Positions 46,061 to 55,496 of a stretch of DNA of 64,000 nt are shown here, piece after piece (within the stretch, counting starts at the first letter, position 1; each line of letters opens with the position of its first letter). The stretch comes from JARRQJ01 sp963810615. GTDB lineage: Bacteria; Pseudomonadota; Gammaproteobacteria; DRLM01. Location of the stretch: positions 496,001-560,000 of the forward strand of contig CAWEOA010000008.1 of NCBI GenBank assembly GCA_963810615.1, written 5' to 3'. Under the pieces are notes generated by a model, which did not search any database, was not told the DNA's origin, and saw only the letters and a list, made by a program, of their open reading frames with translations. The translations under genes and the position numbers were made by a program.

Positions 46061-46978
46061 CTAGTAGACTGCCTTTTCGCCCGGCGGCCGGGTCTTGAAG
46101 CGCCGGTGCACCCACAGGTACTGCTCGGGGATTTGCCGCACATGTTCCTCGACGATACGCATGATGCGTGCCGCGTCCTGGGTTTCGTCGGTGCTGGGAA
46201 AATCTTCCAGCGGTGACTGCAGGGTGAGGCGATAACCCTGGTCATCGGGCAGGCGTTGCGCCAGTACCGGGATGAGAGGGGCGCCGCTGATCTGGGCGAC
46301 GCGCGAGCCGGCGGTGATGCTGGAGGCGGGCATGCCGAAGAAGGGGACGAAGGCGCTGTGCTTGCCGGCGTAGTTTTGATCGGGGGCGTACAGCACCGCG
46401 TAGTTGCGCTTGAGGACTTGCAATACGGTGCGCAGGTCGGTATGGGGGATGAGTCCGGCGCAGTGGTGACGATGAGTGCGGATCAGCATGTATTCATATA
46501 GCGCGTTCTTGTTCTGGCGATAGCTGACATAAAAGGGGGTGAGCAGGGCGAACAGCCTGCTGAACAGTTCTATGGAGGTGAAGTGACCGATGAGGATCAT
46601 GGCGCCGCGGCCTTGCGCCAAGGCGGTGTGCAGGTGTTCCATGCCTTCGACCTGCAGCAGCGGTCGCAGCCGCTGCGCCGGCGTCCACCAACTGATGGCC
46701 GTTTCCACCAGGGCCATGCCTACCGACTCCAGGTGTTTGGACAACAGTTGTTCGCGCTGCTCCGTGCTGAGTTCCGGCAGGCATAGGGAGAGGTTGACCC
46801 GGGCGACATGGGTGCGTCGTTTGCCCAGGCGTCCCATGAGTCTGCCCAGGGTGCGGCCCAGGGCCATCTGGAGGCGATAGGGCAGTTGCGCGAGACTCCA
46901 CATGACGCCCAGTACCAGCCAGGTGGGCCAGTAGCGCGGCGTGAGGAATCGCCAGGAGAAGTGGGCTGTGCTTATCAC
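46061..46978 (-). CDS. lpxL: Kdo2-lipid A late acyltransferase (LpxL/HtrB family)
   Basis: This 305-aa membrane-associated enzyme adds a secondary acyl chain to Kdo2-lipid A. The N-terminus FSWRFLTPRYWPTWLVLGVMWSLAQLPY is typical, and the catalytic H(X)4E motif is intact (GHFTSIE, His132/Glu137). RTHVARVNLSLCLPELS and APDQNYAGKHSAFVPFFGMPA also match. The start is set at the GTG at 46978, because further upstream codons have no family similarity. LpxL, LpxM and LpxP cannot be told apart safely; only one late acyltransferase is in view. It is divergent from waaA. Confidence 0.88.
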   Translation of the reverse strand: MISTAHFSWRFLTPRYWPTWLVLGVMWSLAQLPYRLQMALGRTLGRLMGRLGKRRTHVARVNLSLCLPELSTEQREQLLSKHLESVGMALVETAISWWTPAQRLRPLLQVEGMEHLHTALAQGRGAMILIGHFTSIELFSRLFALLTPFYVSYRQNKNALYEYMLIRTHRHHCAGLIPHTDLRTVLQVLKRNYAVLYAPDQNYAGKHSAFVPFFGMPASSITAGSRVAQISGAPLIPVLAQRLPDDQGYRLTLQSPLEDFPSTDETQDAARIMRIVEEHVRQIPEQYLWVHRRFKTRPPGEKAVY

Positions 46979-47241
46979 GAGGCTCGTCGGAAAAGGGGGA
47001 ATTCTACAGTTCAAGCGTGTTGCTGTCCAAAAACCAGGATGTAGGCGCCATGCTAAGATACGCGCAGGACGAGGGTCGGCGATGCCGGGGGCGATGACGT
47101 GAAGATACGAATCTCCGATTTCGAATTCGCCCGGCTGGCTGCGTAAAGCTTTGGATCTCGGAGTCGAAGCAGGGAAGGGGCGCGAATTCAAGTGTTCCCT
47201 GAATCACAAGGTAATGGACTGAAAAATCGACGAGCCTGATC

Positions 47242-48531
47242 TTGCGCTATATATACAGTTTATTGCTCTATCTGCTGGTCCCCTTCGTCATCTTGAGATT
47301 GGTGTGGCGCAGTCTCCGCGCGCCTGCTTATCGCCGGCGCTGGGCGGAGCGTTTCGGTTTCTTTCCGCGCCTGCCGGTGACAGAGGTTGTATGGGTGCAT
47401 GCCGTGTCCGTCGGCGAGGTGCAGGCGGCCCTGCCCTTGATCGCCTGGCTGCGGGAACAACGGCAAGTGCCGGTGCTGGTCACGACCACCACTGTTACCG
47501 GTTCGGAGCGGGTTCGGCAGCAGTTGGCGGATCAGGTCTTTCACGTCTATGCGCCCTACGACTTGCCCGGCGCGGTGCGGCGTTTTCTCAGGCGGGTGCG
47601 GCCCAGCGCGGTCATCATCATGGAGACCGAGATCTGGCCTAATCTGTTTCACCGCTGCCGCGCCGCGGGAATTCCGCTGATCCTCGCCAATGCGCGGCTG
47701 TCGGCGCCTTCGGCGCAGGGCTACCGTCGGGTGCGCGGCTTGACCCGCGCCACCCTGCGCAATGTCACCGAGCTGGCCGCCCAGGCGCGTCCCGATGCGG
47801 ATCGCTTTATCGCCCTGGGGATGGATGCCCAGCACGTGCATGTCACCGGCAACATCAAGTTCGACGTCCAGTTGCCCGCGGAGCTGCAAGCCCGCGCCGA
47901 GGAATTGCGCAGGAAGTGGGGCGAGAACCGACCGGTATGGGTCGCCGCCAGCACCCATGCCGGCGAGGAAGAGTTGATCTTGAGTGCCTTCGACATGGTG
48001 CAAAGGCGTTTGCCGCAGGCCTTGCTGGTGTTGGTGCCGCGTCATCCGGAACGCTTCGACAAGGTGGCGGAGTTGTGTCAGCGCCGCGGCTATGTCGTGG
48101 CGCGGCGCAGCGCGCGCACTGTGATCGGTGCCGAGGTCACGGTGTTCCTCGGCGACACCATGGGTGAATTGCCGCTGTTTTACGCCGGCGCCGACGTGGC
48201 CTTCGTCGGCGGCAGCCTGGTGCCTACCGGCGGGCATAATGTTCTGGAACCCGCGGCCCTGGGCGTGCCCATCGTGGTGGGTCCGCATACCTTCAATTTT
48301 CTGGAGATCACCCGCGCCTTGATCGGCCACGGCGGCGCTGAACGGGTGGAGACCGTTACCGAGCTGGCCACGGTGGTGGTGAGATTGTTGGAAAACGCCA
48401 AACTGCGCGATTCGACGGGTTCCTGCGGACGGGAATTGGTGGAGCGTAACCGCGGGGCGATGGCGAAACTGGAAGCGGTCTTGATCCCTTATTTATCGAC
48501 GCCGGATACTCAACGCAGCGCCAACGACTGA
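47242..48531 (+). CDS. waaA: 3-deoxy-D-manno-octulosonic acid transferase
   Basis: This 429-aa GT-B enzyme transfers Kdo to lipid IVA. It has an N-terminal membrane anchor (YIYSLLLYLLVPFVILRL), then WVHAVSVGEVQAALPLI, TTTTVTGSERV, VYAPYDLPGAVRRFL, METEIWPNLF, and the donor-site segments STHAGEEELIL, VPRHPERFD and GGSLVPTGGHNVLEPAALGVPIVVGP. The start is a TTG at 47242 giving the usual N-terminus. It is divergent from lpxL and convergent with tolC, with only 13 bp between stops. Confidence 0.95.
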   Translation: MRYIYSLLLYLLVPFVILRLVWRSLRAPAYRRRWAERFGFFPRLPVTEVVWVHAVSVGEVQAALPLIAWLREQRQVPVLVTTTTVTGSERVRQQLADQVFHVYAPYDLPGAVRRFLRRVRPSAVIIMETEIWPNLFHRCRAAGIPLILANARLSAPSAQGYRRVRGLTRATLRNVTELAAQARPDADRFIALGMDAQHVHVTGNIKFDVQLPAELQARAEELRRKWGENRPVWVAASTHAGEEELILSAFDMVQRRLPQALLVLVPRHPERFDKVAELCQRRGYVVARRSARTVIGAEVTVFLGDTMGELPLFYAGADVAFVGGSLVPTGGHNVLEPAALGVPIVVGPHTFNFLEITRALIGHGGAERVETVTELATVVVRLLENAKLRDSTGSCGRELVERNRGAMAKLEAVLIPYLSTPDTQRSAND

Positions 48532-48544
48532 CGCCGCGCGGCGA

Positions 48545-49882
48545 TCACTTCAACCAGCGATTGATTTCTTCCAGGTCGGCGGGGACGAGCATGCCCGCAG
48601 CCTGTTTCAGTTGCAGAGAGCTGATGACGTAGTTGTAACGGGCTTGGGAGTAGTTGCGTTGCGCATCGAAAAGATTGCTCTGGCTCTGCAGGACATCGAC
48701 GATAGTGCGCGTGCCCACTTCATAACCGGCCTGGGTGGCATCTAAGGCGCTTTGCGTGGAGACCAGTGCCTGCTTGAGGGCATTGACGCTGTTGATGGCG
48801 TCGAGCACGGTGAGGTAGGCGCTGCGGGCCTGGCGATCAGTGGAGCGCCGTTGTTGTTCCAGCGCCTCCCGGGCCTGGGTCAGGCGATAGACCGCGGCCC
48901 GTACCCGCGACGAAGTGCCGCCGCCCTGATAGAGCGGCAGGGTGAATTGCAGGCCGATCTGCGTGTCATTGGTGGTGCTGCCGCCGAACAATCCGGCACT
49001 GACATCGTTGTAACCATAACTGGCGACCGCGTCCAAGCGGGGGTAATGGCCGGCGCGGTTCAACTCCACGTCTTCACTCGCCTTGTCCACGGCGGCTTGC
49101 GCGGCCATGAGCTGATAGTTCTGCTTCAATGCCGTATCCACCCATTTCTCCACGTCGGCCGGTTCGGGCGAGGGCAGCTGGATGTCTTCTTTGAGCGGGT
49201 CGAGGTTGGCGTGGAATTTCCCCGTCACTTCGCGCAGCTGTTCCTTGGCGATGGCCAGCTGGTTCTGCGCGGTGATCTCCTGCGCCACGGACAGGTCATA
49301 GGCGGCTTTGGCCTCCTGCACGTCGGTGATGGCGATCATGCCCACATCGAAGCGTTGCTTGGCCTGGTCCAACAGGTGCTGATTGGATTTCTTGGCGGCC
49401 TGGGCGACGTCGAGATTGTCGACGGCGGACAGGACTTTGAAGTAACGGTCGGTGGCGCGGACCTCGAGATCCTGTCGGGCGGCCTGGTAGTTGGCCTGGG
49501 CCTGGGCCGTGGAGGCATCCGCTTCCCGCCGCTGCACGAACAGGTCGCGACGATAGAGGGCCTGGGTCAGGTTCAGGCTATAACCCTTGGTGGTGGAATA
49601 ATAGGTGGTCGGCTGAAAGGGGAAGGGCGAACCTGAGACGCTGGTGTATTCCTGGCGGTCGCGGGTCAGATTGGCGCCCAGCGAGACCTGCGGTAACAGA
49701 TCTGCCCGGGCCTGGGTCTTGGTTTCCGCCACCGCCTGGTAGGCGGCTTCCGCCTGGCGCAGTTGGGGATCGCTGGCGGTGGCCAGTTTATAGATATCCA
49801 GCAGGGTGTCCGCACCGGCTAGGCCGGGCACGGCCAGCAGAGAACACAGCATCGCCAGGCGACGGGTGGCGGTCAGGGTCAT
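48545..49882 (-). CDS. tolC: TolC family outer-membrane efflux channel
   Basis: This 445-aa protein has a signal peptide ending near GLAGAD, then two OEP repeats of alternating beta and long helical segments (LLDIYKLATASDPQLRQAEAAYQAV; LAATASDP region repeated as WVDTALKQNYQLMAAQ). GYEVGTRTIVDVLQSQSNLFDAQRNYSQARYNYV near the end is diagnostic. It trimerises as a periplasmic tunnel for efflux and type I secretion. It is the third gene of a pcm-rhodanese-tolC unit, 15 bp after the rhodanese gene. Confidence 0.95.
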   Translation of the reverse strand: MTLTATRRLAMLCSLLAVPGLAGADTLLDIYKLATASDPQLRQAEAAYQAVAETKTQARADLLPQVSLGANLTRDRQEYTSVSGSPFPFQPTTYYSTTKGYSLNLTQALYRRDLFVQRREADASTAQAQANYQAARQDLEVRATDRYFKVLSAVDNLDVAQAAKKSNQHLLDQAKQRFDVGMIAITDVQEAKAAYDLSVAQEITAQNQLAIAKEQLREVTGKFHANLDPLKEDIQLPSPEPADVEKWVDTALKQNYQLMAAQAAVDKASEDVELNRAGHYPRLDAVASYGYNDVSAGLFGGSTTNDTQIGLQFTLPLYQGGGTSSRVRAAVYRLTQAREALEQQRRSTDRQARSAYLTVLDAINSVNALKQALVSTQSALDATQAGYEVGTRTIVDVLQSQSNLFDAQRNYSQARYNYVISSLQLKQAAGMLVPADLEEINRWLK

Positions 49883-49897
49883 AGCAATTCCCTTTGG

Positions 49898-50218
49898 TTA
49901 GTAAGTCGGCATGTCGGAGTCCACCTCGCAGGCCCAGGCATGAATGCCGCCGGCGAGATTGATGACCTTGTCGAAACCGACCTGCTCCAGGTAATTCGCG
50001 ATACGCGCACTGCGCATGCCGTGGTGGCAGATTACGATAGTCTCACGTTCCGGGTCCAGTTGCTCCAGGGCTTGCGGAACCTGATTCATGGGGATATGGC
50101 GCGAGCCGGCAATATGACAAATGGCGAATTCCTGCGGTTCGCGCACGTCCAGAAGCAGCGGCGGCGGATCGGTGATCGCCAGGTATTCCTGCAATTCGCG
50201 AGCTGTGATCTCTAACAT
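49898..50218 (-). CDS. Single-domain rhodanese
   Basis: This 106-aa protein is a stand-alone rhodanese domain. LLLDVREPQEFAICHIAGSRHIPM and the active-site loop CHHGMRS (Cys64) are intact, similar to GlpE. It should transfer sulfur from thiosulfate or a persulfide carrier in the cytoplasm. It is in the same strand and order as pcm and tolC, which recurs across gammaproteobacteria. Its physiological acceptor is unknown. Confidence 0.92.
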   Translation of the reverse strand: MLEITARELQEYLAITDPPPLLLDVREPQEFAICHIAGSRHIPMNQVPQALEQLDPERETIVICHHGMRSARIANYLEQVGFDKVINLAGGIHAWACEVDSDMPTY

Positions 50219-50284
50219 CGTATGCTTTCCAGTGCTCCGCTAGACGCGGCCCTGGCTGAATTATACTACCGAGCGCCGATAGTG

Positions 50285-50950
50285 TTAAAAGATGAAACGC
50301 TGAGGTTGCGGAGCGTTGACCAGCGGCGGCAGAACGGTTTCGAACAGGGTCTGCTCCGCCCATCCCTGTTCGGCGGTGCGCGTGATGAGGCGGGCGACCA
50401 TCACGGGTTCCTGTCCGGTGACGACGAACAAGCGTCCCCCGATCTTCAGGCTTTGCAGGAAAGAATCGGGCAGCACGGGCAGCGAACCGGTAATGGCGAT
50501 GACATCGTAAGGTCCGTGGCTATCCCAGCCGCTGACCGCGTCGCCGCTTTCCAGGGTGACGTTGCTTATGTCCAGTTCGGCCAGCTTGCGGCCGGTGCTA
50601 TCGACAAAATCGGGATAGACGTCCACGGAATAGACGTGCTTGCCGCTGCGGGCCAACAGAGCGGTGACGTAGCCGCTGCCGGTGCCGACCTCCAAAATGG
50701 TGTCGGAGGGTGTGATGTTGAGGGCTTGCAGCATCCGCGCCTCGACCTTGGGAGGCATCATGATCTGGCCGTGGTTCAAGGGGACATTGATGTCCGCGTA
50801 GGCGAGCTTGAGGTAGGCCGGGGGTACGAACTTGTCCCGCGGCAGGCCGTCGATCAGTTCCAATACCCGCTGGTCCAGCACATCCCACGGGCGGATTTGT
50901 TGTTCGATCATGTTGTGGCGGGCCTGGGCCAGATTCATAGTGCTCATCAT
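50285..50950 (-). CDS. pcm: Protein-L-isoaspartate O-methyltransferase
   Basis: This 221-aa enzyme methylates isoaspartyl residues so that they can be repaired. It has MIEQQIRPWDVLDQRVLELI, the SAM motif ILEVGTGSGYVTALLA, VYSVDVYPDF, and GRLFVVTGQEPVMVARLI. Several ATGs are in frame; 50950 was chosen because GAGGA lies 7 nt upstream. It is the first gene of the pcm-rhodanese-tolC group. A short version of the family without the usual C-terminal extension is common in this context. Confidence 0.9.
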   Translation of the reverse strand: MMSTMNLAQARHNMIEQQIRPWDVLDQRVLELIDGLPRDKFVPPAYLKLAYADINVPLNHGQIMMPPKVEARMLQALNITPSDTILEVGTGSGYVTALLARSGKHVYSVDVYPDFVDSTGRKLAELDISNVTLESGDAVSGWDSHGPYDVIAITGSLPVLPDSFLQSLKIGGRLFVVTGQEPVMVARLITRTAEQGWAEQTLFETVLPPLVNAPQPQRFIF

Positions 50951-51087
50951 CCCTCTATCCTCAGTACACAAAGCCCATCAAGATTAAGCGGTTTGCCTGG
51001 ACTAGGCAAGGGACAGGGCCTTTGTCTTGCAAATCCGCCGCGCATGGATTAGTTTTGGCCCTCTGCCACGGCGGTATGTCCGTTGGC

Positions 51088-51163
51088 CAGGCTAGGGGTG
51101 CCCGTTACGGGCTGAGAAACACCCTCTGAACCTGATCCGGTTGATACCGGCGTAGGGAAGCCG
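51088..51163 (+). promoter_or_regulatory. TPP riboswitch (thi box)
   Basis: The conserved TPP-aptamer strings appear in order: CTAGGGGTGCCC (from 51092), CTGAGA (51112-51117), ACCCTCTGAACCTGATC (51121-51137), and CGTAGGGAA (51151-51159), with closing bases GGC/GCC. It senses thiamine pyrophosphate and lies just before thiC. No T-run terminator follows, so control is probably at translation initiation. Confidence 0.96.
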
Positions 51164-51217
51164 TGCACCGTGCCTGCTCTGCGTCTTTATCATCCCTTCT
51201 ACCCTAAGGACAGCGAT

Positions 51218-53095
51218 ATGAGCGCACGCGCCGATGTATTTTTGAGTGAGACCGCCCAGGTTGACCAGGCCGCCATCCGGCCTTTCCCCAATTCCCGCAA
51301 GATCTACGTCCAGGGCAGCCGCCCGGATATTCGCGTCCCCATGCGGGAGATCAGCCTGGCCGCCACCCCGGCGGGCATGGGGTCGGAGCACAATCCGCCG
51401 GTCACCGTCTACGATACCTCCGGGCCCTACACCGATCCCGAGGTGCACATCGATATTCGCCAGGGCCTGCCCGAGGTGCGTAGTCGCTGGATAGCGGAGC
51501 GGGGCGATACCGAAATCCTGTCCGCCCTGACCTCCGAATACGGCCGGCGCCGCGCCGCCGATACCGGCTTGGACAGTTTGCGTTTCGCCGCTCACCAACG
51601 CCACCCGCTGCGTGCCAAGAGCGGCGCCAATGTCACCCAGATGCACTACGCCCGCCGCGGCCTCATCACCCCCGAGATGGAATACGTGGCCATCCGCGAG
51701 AATCAGCGCATGGAGTTATACCGCGAGCTGCTGGCGCAGCAGCACCCCGGCCATGATTTCGGCGCCAGCCTGCCCAAGGAGATCACCCCGGAATTCGTGC
51801 GTTCCGAAGTGGCGCGCGGTCGGGCCATCATCCCGGCCAACATCAATCATCCTGAACTGGAACCCATGATCATCGGCCGCAACTTCCTGGTGAAGATCAA
51901 CGGCAACCTGGGTAATTCCGCCCTCAGCTCTTCCATCGAGGAGGAAGTGGAGAAGATGACCTGGGGCATCCGCTGGGGCTCCGACACCATCATGGATCTG
52001 TCCACCGGCAAGAACATCCACGAGACCCGCGAGTGGATCATCCGCAACGCGCCGGTACCCATCGGCACCGTGCCTATCTATCAGGCGCTGGAAAAGGTCG
52101 ACGGCAAGGCCGAGGAGCTGACCTGGGAGATGTTCCGCGATACCTTGATCGAACAGGCCGAGCAGGGTGTGGATTATTTCACCATCCATGCCGGCGTGCT
52201 GCTGCGTTATGTGCCGCTCACCGCCAAGCGCCTCACCGGCATCGTGTCCCGCGGCGGTTCCATCATGGCCAAGTGGTGCCTGGCGCACCATAAGGAGAAT
52301 TTCCTCTATACGAATTTCGCCGAGATCTGCGAAATCATGAAGGCCTATGACGTGAGCTTCTCCCTGGGCGACGGGCTGCGCCCCGGTTCCATCTACGATG
52401 CCAACGACGAGGCCCAGTTCGGCGAACTGGAGGCCCTGGGTGAGCTGACCAAGATCGCCTGGCAGCACGACGTGCAGACCATGATCGAAGGTCCCGGCCA
52501 TGTGCCCATGCACATGATCAAGGAGAACATGGACAAGCAGCTCGAAGTCTGTGACGAGGCGCCGTTCTACACCCTGGGTCCGCTGACCACCGACATCGCC
52601 CCCGGCTACGATCACATCACCTCCGGCATCGGCGCCGCCATGATCGGTTGGTTCGGTACGGCGATGCTGTGTTACGTCACTCCCAAGGAACACCTGGGCC
52701 TGCCCAACAAGGACGATGTCAAGGAAGGCATCATCACCTATAAGATCGCCGCCCACGCCGCTGATCTCGCCAAGGGCCATCCCGGCGCACAGATCCGCGA
52801 CAACGCCTTGTCCAAGGCGCGCTTCGAATTCCGCTGGGAGGATCAATTCAATCTTGGTCTGGACCCGGACCGCGCCCGCGAATACCACGACGCCACCCTG
52901 CCCAAGGACTCCGCCAAGGTGGCGCACTTCTGCTCCATGTGCGGCCCGCATTTCTGTTCCATGAAGATCACCCAGGACGTGCGCGACTACGCCGCGTCGC
53001 AGGGTTTATCGGAGGATGAGGCCTTGGCCAGAGGCATGTCGGCGAAGGCCGAGGAATTCGTGGAACAGGGCGCGCAGATCTATAGCAAGTTCTAA
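51218..53095 (+). CDS. thiC: Phosphomethylpyrimidine synthase ThiC
   Basis: This 625-aa radical-SAM-like enzyme converts AIR to HMP-P in thiamine synthesis. The TIM-barrel region includes FLVKINGNLGNSALSSSIEEEVEKM, EGVDYFTIHAGV-type segments and SGIGAAMIGWFGTAMLCYVTPKEHLG. The C-terminal Fe-S ligands CSMCGPHFC (Cys572, Cys575, Cys580) are present. The ATG at 51218 has AAGGA upstream; a GTG at 51170 would run through the riboswitch junction. It is controlled by the TPP riboswitch. Confidence 0.98.
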   Translation: MSARADVFLSETAQVDQAAIRPFPNSRKIYVQGSRPDIRVPMREISLAATPAGMGSEHNPPVTVYDTSGPYTDPEVHIDIRQGLPEVRSRWIAERGDTEILSALTSEYGRRRAADTGLDSLRFAAHQRHPLRAKSGANVTQMHYARRGLITPEMEYVAIRENQRMELYRELLAQQHPGHDFGASLPKEITPEFVRSEVARGRAIIPANINHPELEPMIIGRNFLVKINGNLGNSALSSSIEEEVEKMTWGIRWGSDTIMDLSTGKNIHETREWIIRNAPVPIGTVPIYQALEKVDGKAEELTWEMFRDTLIEQAEQGVDYFTIHAGVLLRYVPLTAKRLTGIVSRGGSIMAKWCLAHHKENFLYTNFAEICEIMKAYDVSFSLGDGLRPGSIYDANDEAQFGELEALGELTKIAWQHDVQTMIEGPGHVPMHMIKENMDKQLEVCDEAPFYTLGPLTTDIAPGYDHITSGIGAAMIGWFGTAMLCYVTPKEHLGLPNKDDVKEGIITYKIAAHAADLAKGHPGAQIRDNALSKARFEFRWEDQFNLGLDPDRAREYHDATLPKDSAKVAHFCSMCGPHFCSMKITQDVRDYAASQGLSEDEALARGMSAKAEEFVEQGAQIYSKF

Positions 53096-53112
53096 GGAGC
53101 CGCTGATTAACT

Positions 53113-53156
53113 CGTCACCCCGGCGAATACCCTTTAGGGTATCCACCGGAATGACG
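53113..53156. repeat. Long imperfect palindrome in the thiC-metA gap
   Basis: CGTCACCCCGGCGAATACC and GGTATCCACCGGAATGACG are nearly perfect inverted copies around CTTTAG. The sequence type (GTCATTCCGG...CCGGAATGAC) is a known intergenic palindrome in proteobacteria. Its effect is unknown; it could stabilise mRNA ends of the convergent genes. Confidence 0.7.
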
Positions 53157-53211
53157 GAATTGGAATTAAATAAGAGCATCTCTACCGCCTAATCGATAGC
53201 AATGGCGGGTG

Positions 53212-54282
53212 TCAGCGTCGCAGTCCCAGTGGGTCATCGGGGTCCAGTCCCGCCATGAACGGCAGGCGGCGGTCCTGGTTGGTGATCTGGTAGACCTTGC
53301 CGATCCAGTTGTTGATCACCGCTTCCGCGGTATCGTGCCAGGTGTTGTCGAGTCTATCGAGGATCAATGATTCCGGCAGGTCGGGGCCGGCGCGGCCCGC
53401 GTCGCGGGCGGCGATGCCCTGTTCGCGGTATTCGTCAAGGATGGCCTCGCTCTGCAGCGAGAAATAATTGTCCGGATAGGGCGGATAATCTTGGCGTTCG
53501 CCGCGGCTGAAGCGGCGTATCTCGCGCTTGTACTCTTTCAAGATGCTGATGATGTCGTATTCGGGATGGCCCTGAAAGAATACCAGGCGGAACAGGTCCT
53601 CGCTCACCGCGAGATGCACGCCCGCTTCCGCGCTCTCCGCCAGCACCTGCAGGCCGGCGGCCTCGAACTGGGCGCGGCTGACATCGTTGAAGCGGGAATG
53701 GGGGACGTCGAAGCGGGTGTTGACCCCCAGCACCAGCGGGTGATGACGATCCAACACGCGATGGGAATAGACGCCCCAGCGCTTGAAACCCATATGGCGG
53801 CGGGTTTTGCCGTAGCGGAACTGCAACACCGCATGGGTGGCCAGGCACGAGCAGAGGGTGGAGGTGACATTGCCATAGGCCCAGTCGATGACCTCGATGA
53901 GCGGTGCCCAGAAGGACTCTTTGTCCAGATTCGGTTGGGTGACGTTGGCGCCGGTGATGATGAGCGCATCCAATCCCTGGGTCTTGATGTCTTCGAAGCT
54001 TTCGTAATACTGCGCGATATGGGCCGCGGCCTCAGTGCCGCGCGGCAGCTCCTTGAGGGTGAAGGGGTGCATGTAAAACTGTGCGATCTGATTGCTCTCG
54101 CCCACCAGACGGAAGAACTGCCGTTCCGTCGCCGCCAGCGCCGCATCGGGCATCATGTTGAGCAGTCCGATGTGAAGTTCGCGGATCTCCTGGTGCAGGG
54201 CCACGTCGCCGGGTATGACTGTTTCGCCTTCCTGGCGCAGGCGGTCGAAGGCGGGCAGATTGGAGTTGGCGACCAGCGGCAT
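53212..54282 (-). CDS. metA: Homoserine O-succinyltransferase (MetA family)
   Basis: This 356-aa enzyme acylates homoserine for methionine synthesis. It has LHIGLLNMMPDAALAATERQF near the start, the nucleophile region STLCSCLATHA (Cys146 aligns with the E. coli nucleophile), and GHPEYD with His239/Glu241 completing the triad. The region PFTLKELPRGTEAAAHIAQYYE is also typical. The succinyl or acetyl preference cannot be read with certainty. It is on the minus strand, convergent with thiC, next to a P-loop ATPase gene. Confidence 0.9.
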   Translation of the reverse strand: MPLVANSNLPAFDRLRQEGETVIPGDVALHQEIRELHIGLLNMMPDAALAATERQFFRLVGESNQIAQFYMHPFTLKELPRGTEAAAHIAQYYESFEDIKTQGLDALIITGANVTQPNLDKESFWAPLIEVIDWAYGNVTSTLCSCLATHAVLQFRYGKTRRHMGFKRWGVYSHRVLDRHHPLVLGVNTRFDVPHSRFNDVSRAQFEAAGLQVLAESAEAGVHLAVSEDLFRLVFFQGHPEYDIISILKEYKREIRRFSRGERQDYPPYPDNYFSLQSEAILDEYREQGIAARDAGRAGPDLPESLILDRLDNTWHDTAEAVINNWIGKVYQITNQDRRLPFMAGLDPDDPLGLRR

Positions 54283-54431
54283 GGGGCAAGGCTCTCTTAA
54301 CGTTAATACTGAAGATAAATCTTAAAATACAGTCTTTCACCGCAGATACGCAAAGGTCTGCGCGCGATGAAAGACATTTTGTTCTTTGCATCCTTCGCAT
54401 CTTCGCGATGAAGAATCATCAAAGGGGTTTC
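54283..54431. other. Intergenic repeat-like sequence
   Basis: The gap contains a stretch of the CTTTGCGTATCTGCGG / CATCCTTCGCATCTTCGCG type (about 54340-54415), a dispersed intergenic motif seen in many proteobacteria. Nothing else is apparent. Confidence 0.4.
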
Positions 54432-55277
54432 CTAGGACTGTCTGAGCAGCGCGGTTTCCACCAGCTTGAGGAAATCGCCTTCATCCTGCAAGTCATGCAG
54501 TTCCTCGGTGGTGATGGTGTAGCCGTATTGTTCGGCAATGGCCTCGTAGCGCGGTATTCGCGAATAAAACAGGCGCGGGAACATCCAGCGCACGAAGGCA
54601 TCGGGATCGATCATCGCCACATAGGGCAGCCCGTTATCGCGCATATAGATCTCCAGCTGCTGATCGAGAAACGCCTCGCGATAATAGAGCGGTTTAGGGT
54701 CGCTCTCGGCGCGGCGGATCAATTCCTGTTCATCCTTGGTCGAGGCCTTGATATAAAGGATCACGGTATGTTCCGCCAGCACCTTCAGGGTCTCCGGATC
54801 ATCCAGTTCGCAGACGCTACCGCCGGCGTCGTTGACGAAATGTTTGTAGCCATAGATGGCTTGAGTCTTGCGGATGAACTCCGGCACATCGCGCATGGCG
54901 GCGATTTCCGCCTGGAGGTGCAGCTCCTGGCGGCGCTTGAACTCCGGCAGGGCGAGTCCACCCAGCTCGGGATTGCCGAGCTTGCCCAGAAAGCTGGACA
55001 CCGGCTTGAGGTTGTCCACGTTGATGTTATTGGCGATGTAGATGGAGTCCGAATGCAGCAGATCGCGCAGGAAGGGCACCTGCATGGCCTGCTGCTTGAT
55101 GTTGTCCAGGATCGCCTCGCCGAGATAACGGGTGCCGATGCGGTAATCGCCGGAGTAATGAAACCAGTTGCGTTTGCGCAGGATATTGGCCAGGCGGGTC
55201 TTGCCCACCCCGCTCATGCCCAGCAAGGTGATGGATTTGTGTTCCCAGCCCCTGAATTCTTCGATGGTCAATCTCAC
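54432..55277 (-). CDS. P-loop ATPase of unknown function
   Basis: This 281-aa protein begins with a Walker A loop, LLGMSGVGKTRLANIL (GMSGVGKT at 20-27), and has NDAGGSVCELDDPETLKVL, VILYIKAS and FPRLFYSRIPRYEAIAEQYGYTIT. The size and loop resemble small nucleotide kinases, but no substrate motif was recognised. Conserved proteins of this type are found beside metA and sulfurtransferase genes in gammaproteobacteria. Function is unknown; a kinase or ATPase role is inferred only from the loop. Confidence 0.75.
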   Translation of the reverse strand: MRLTIEEFRGWEHKSITLLGMSGVGKTRLANILRKRNWFHYSGDYRIGTRYLGEAILDNIKQQAMQVPFLRDLLHSDSIYIANNINVDNLKPVSSFLGKLGNPELGGLALPEFKRRQELHLQAEIAAMRDVPEFIRKTQAIYGYKHFVNDAGGSVCELDDPETLKVLAEHTVILYIKASTKDEQELIRRAESDPKPLYYREAFLDQQLEIYMRDNGLPYVAMIDPDAFVRWMFPRLFYSRIPRYEAIAEQYGYTITTEELHDLQDEGDFLKLVETALLRQS

Positions 55278-55496
55278 AAAACAGCTCCCGGTCTCGTCGC
55301 TACGGCCTATTGTAGTGTACCGTCCCGGGCTTTCCGAGTCCTACTAAATTTGGGGTGGATTGCAGGTAAAGCTCATTCCGGACTGCTCCCGGCTGGTATC
55401 TGGTGTAAGATTTCCGAATCGTGTGGACTGACGACGGAGCAAATCCGAAAGGCTTATATGCCGTCTGCGTGAACAAGCCAAACCGGAAGGACGACG

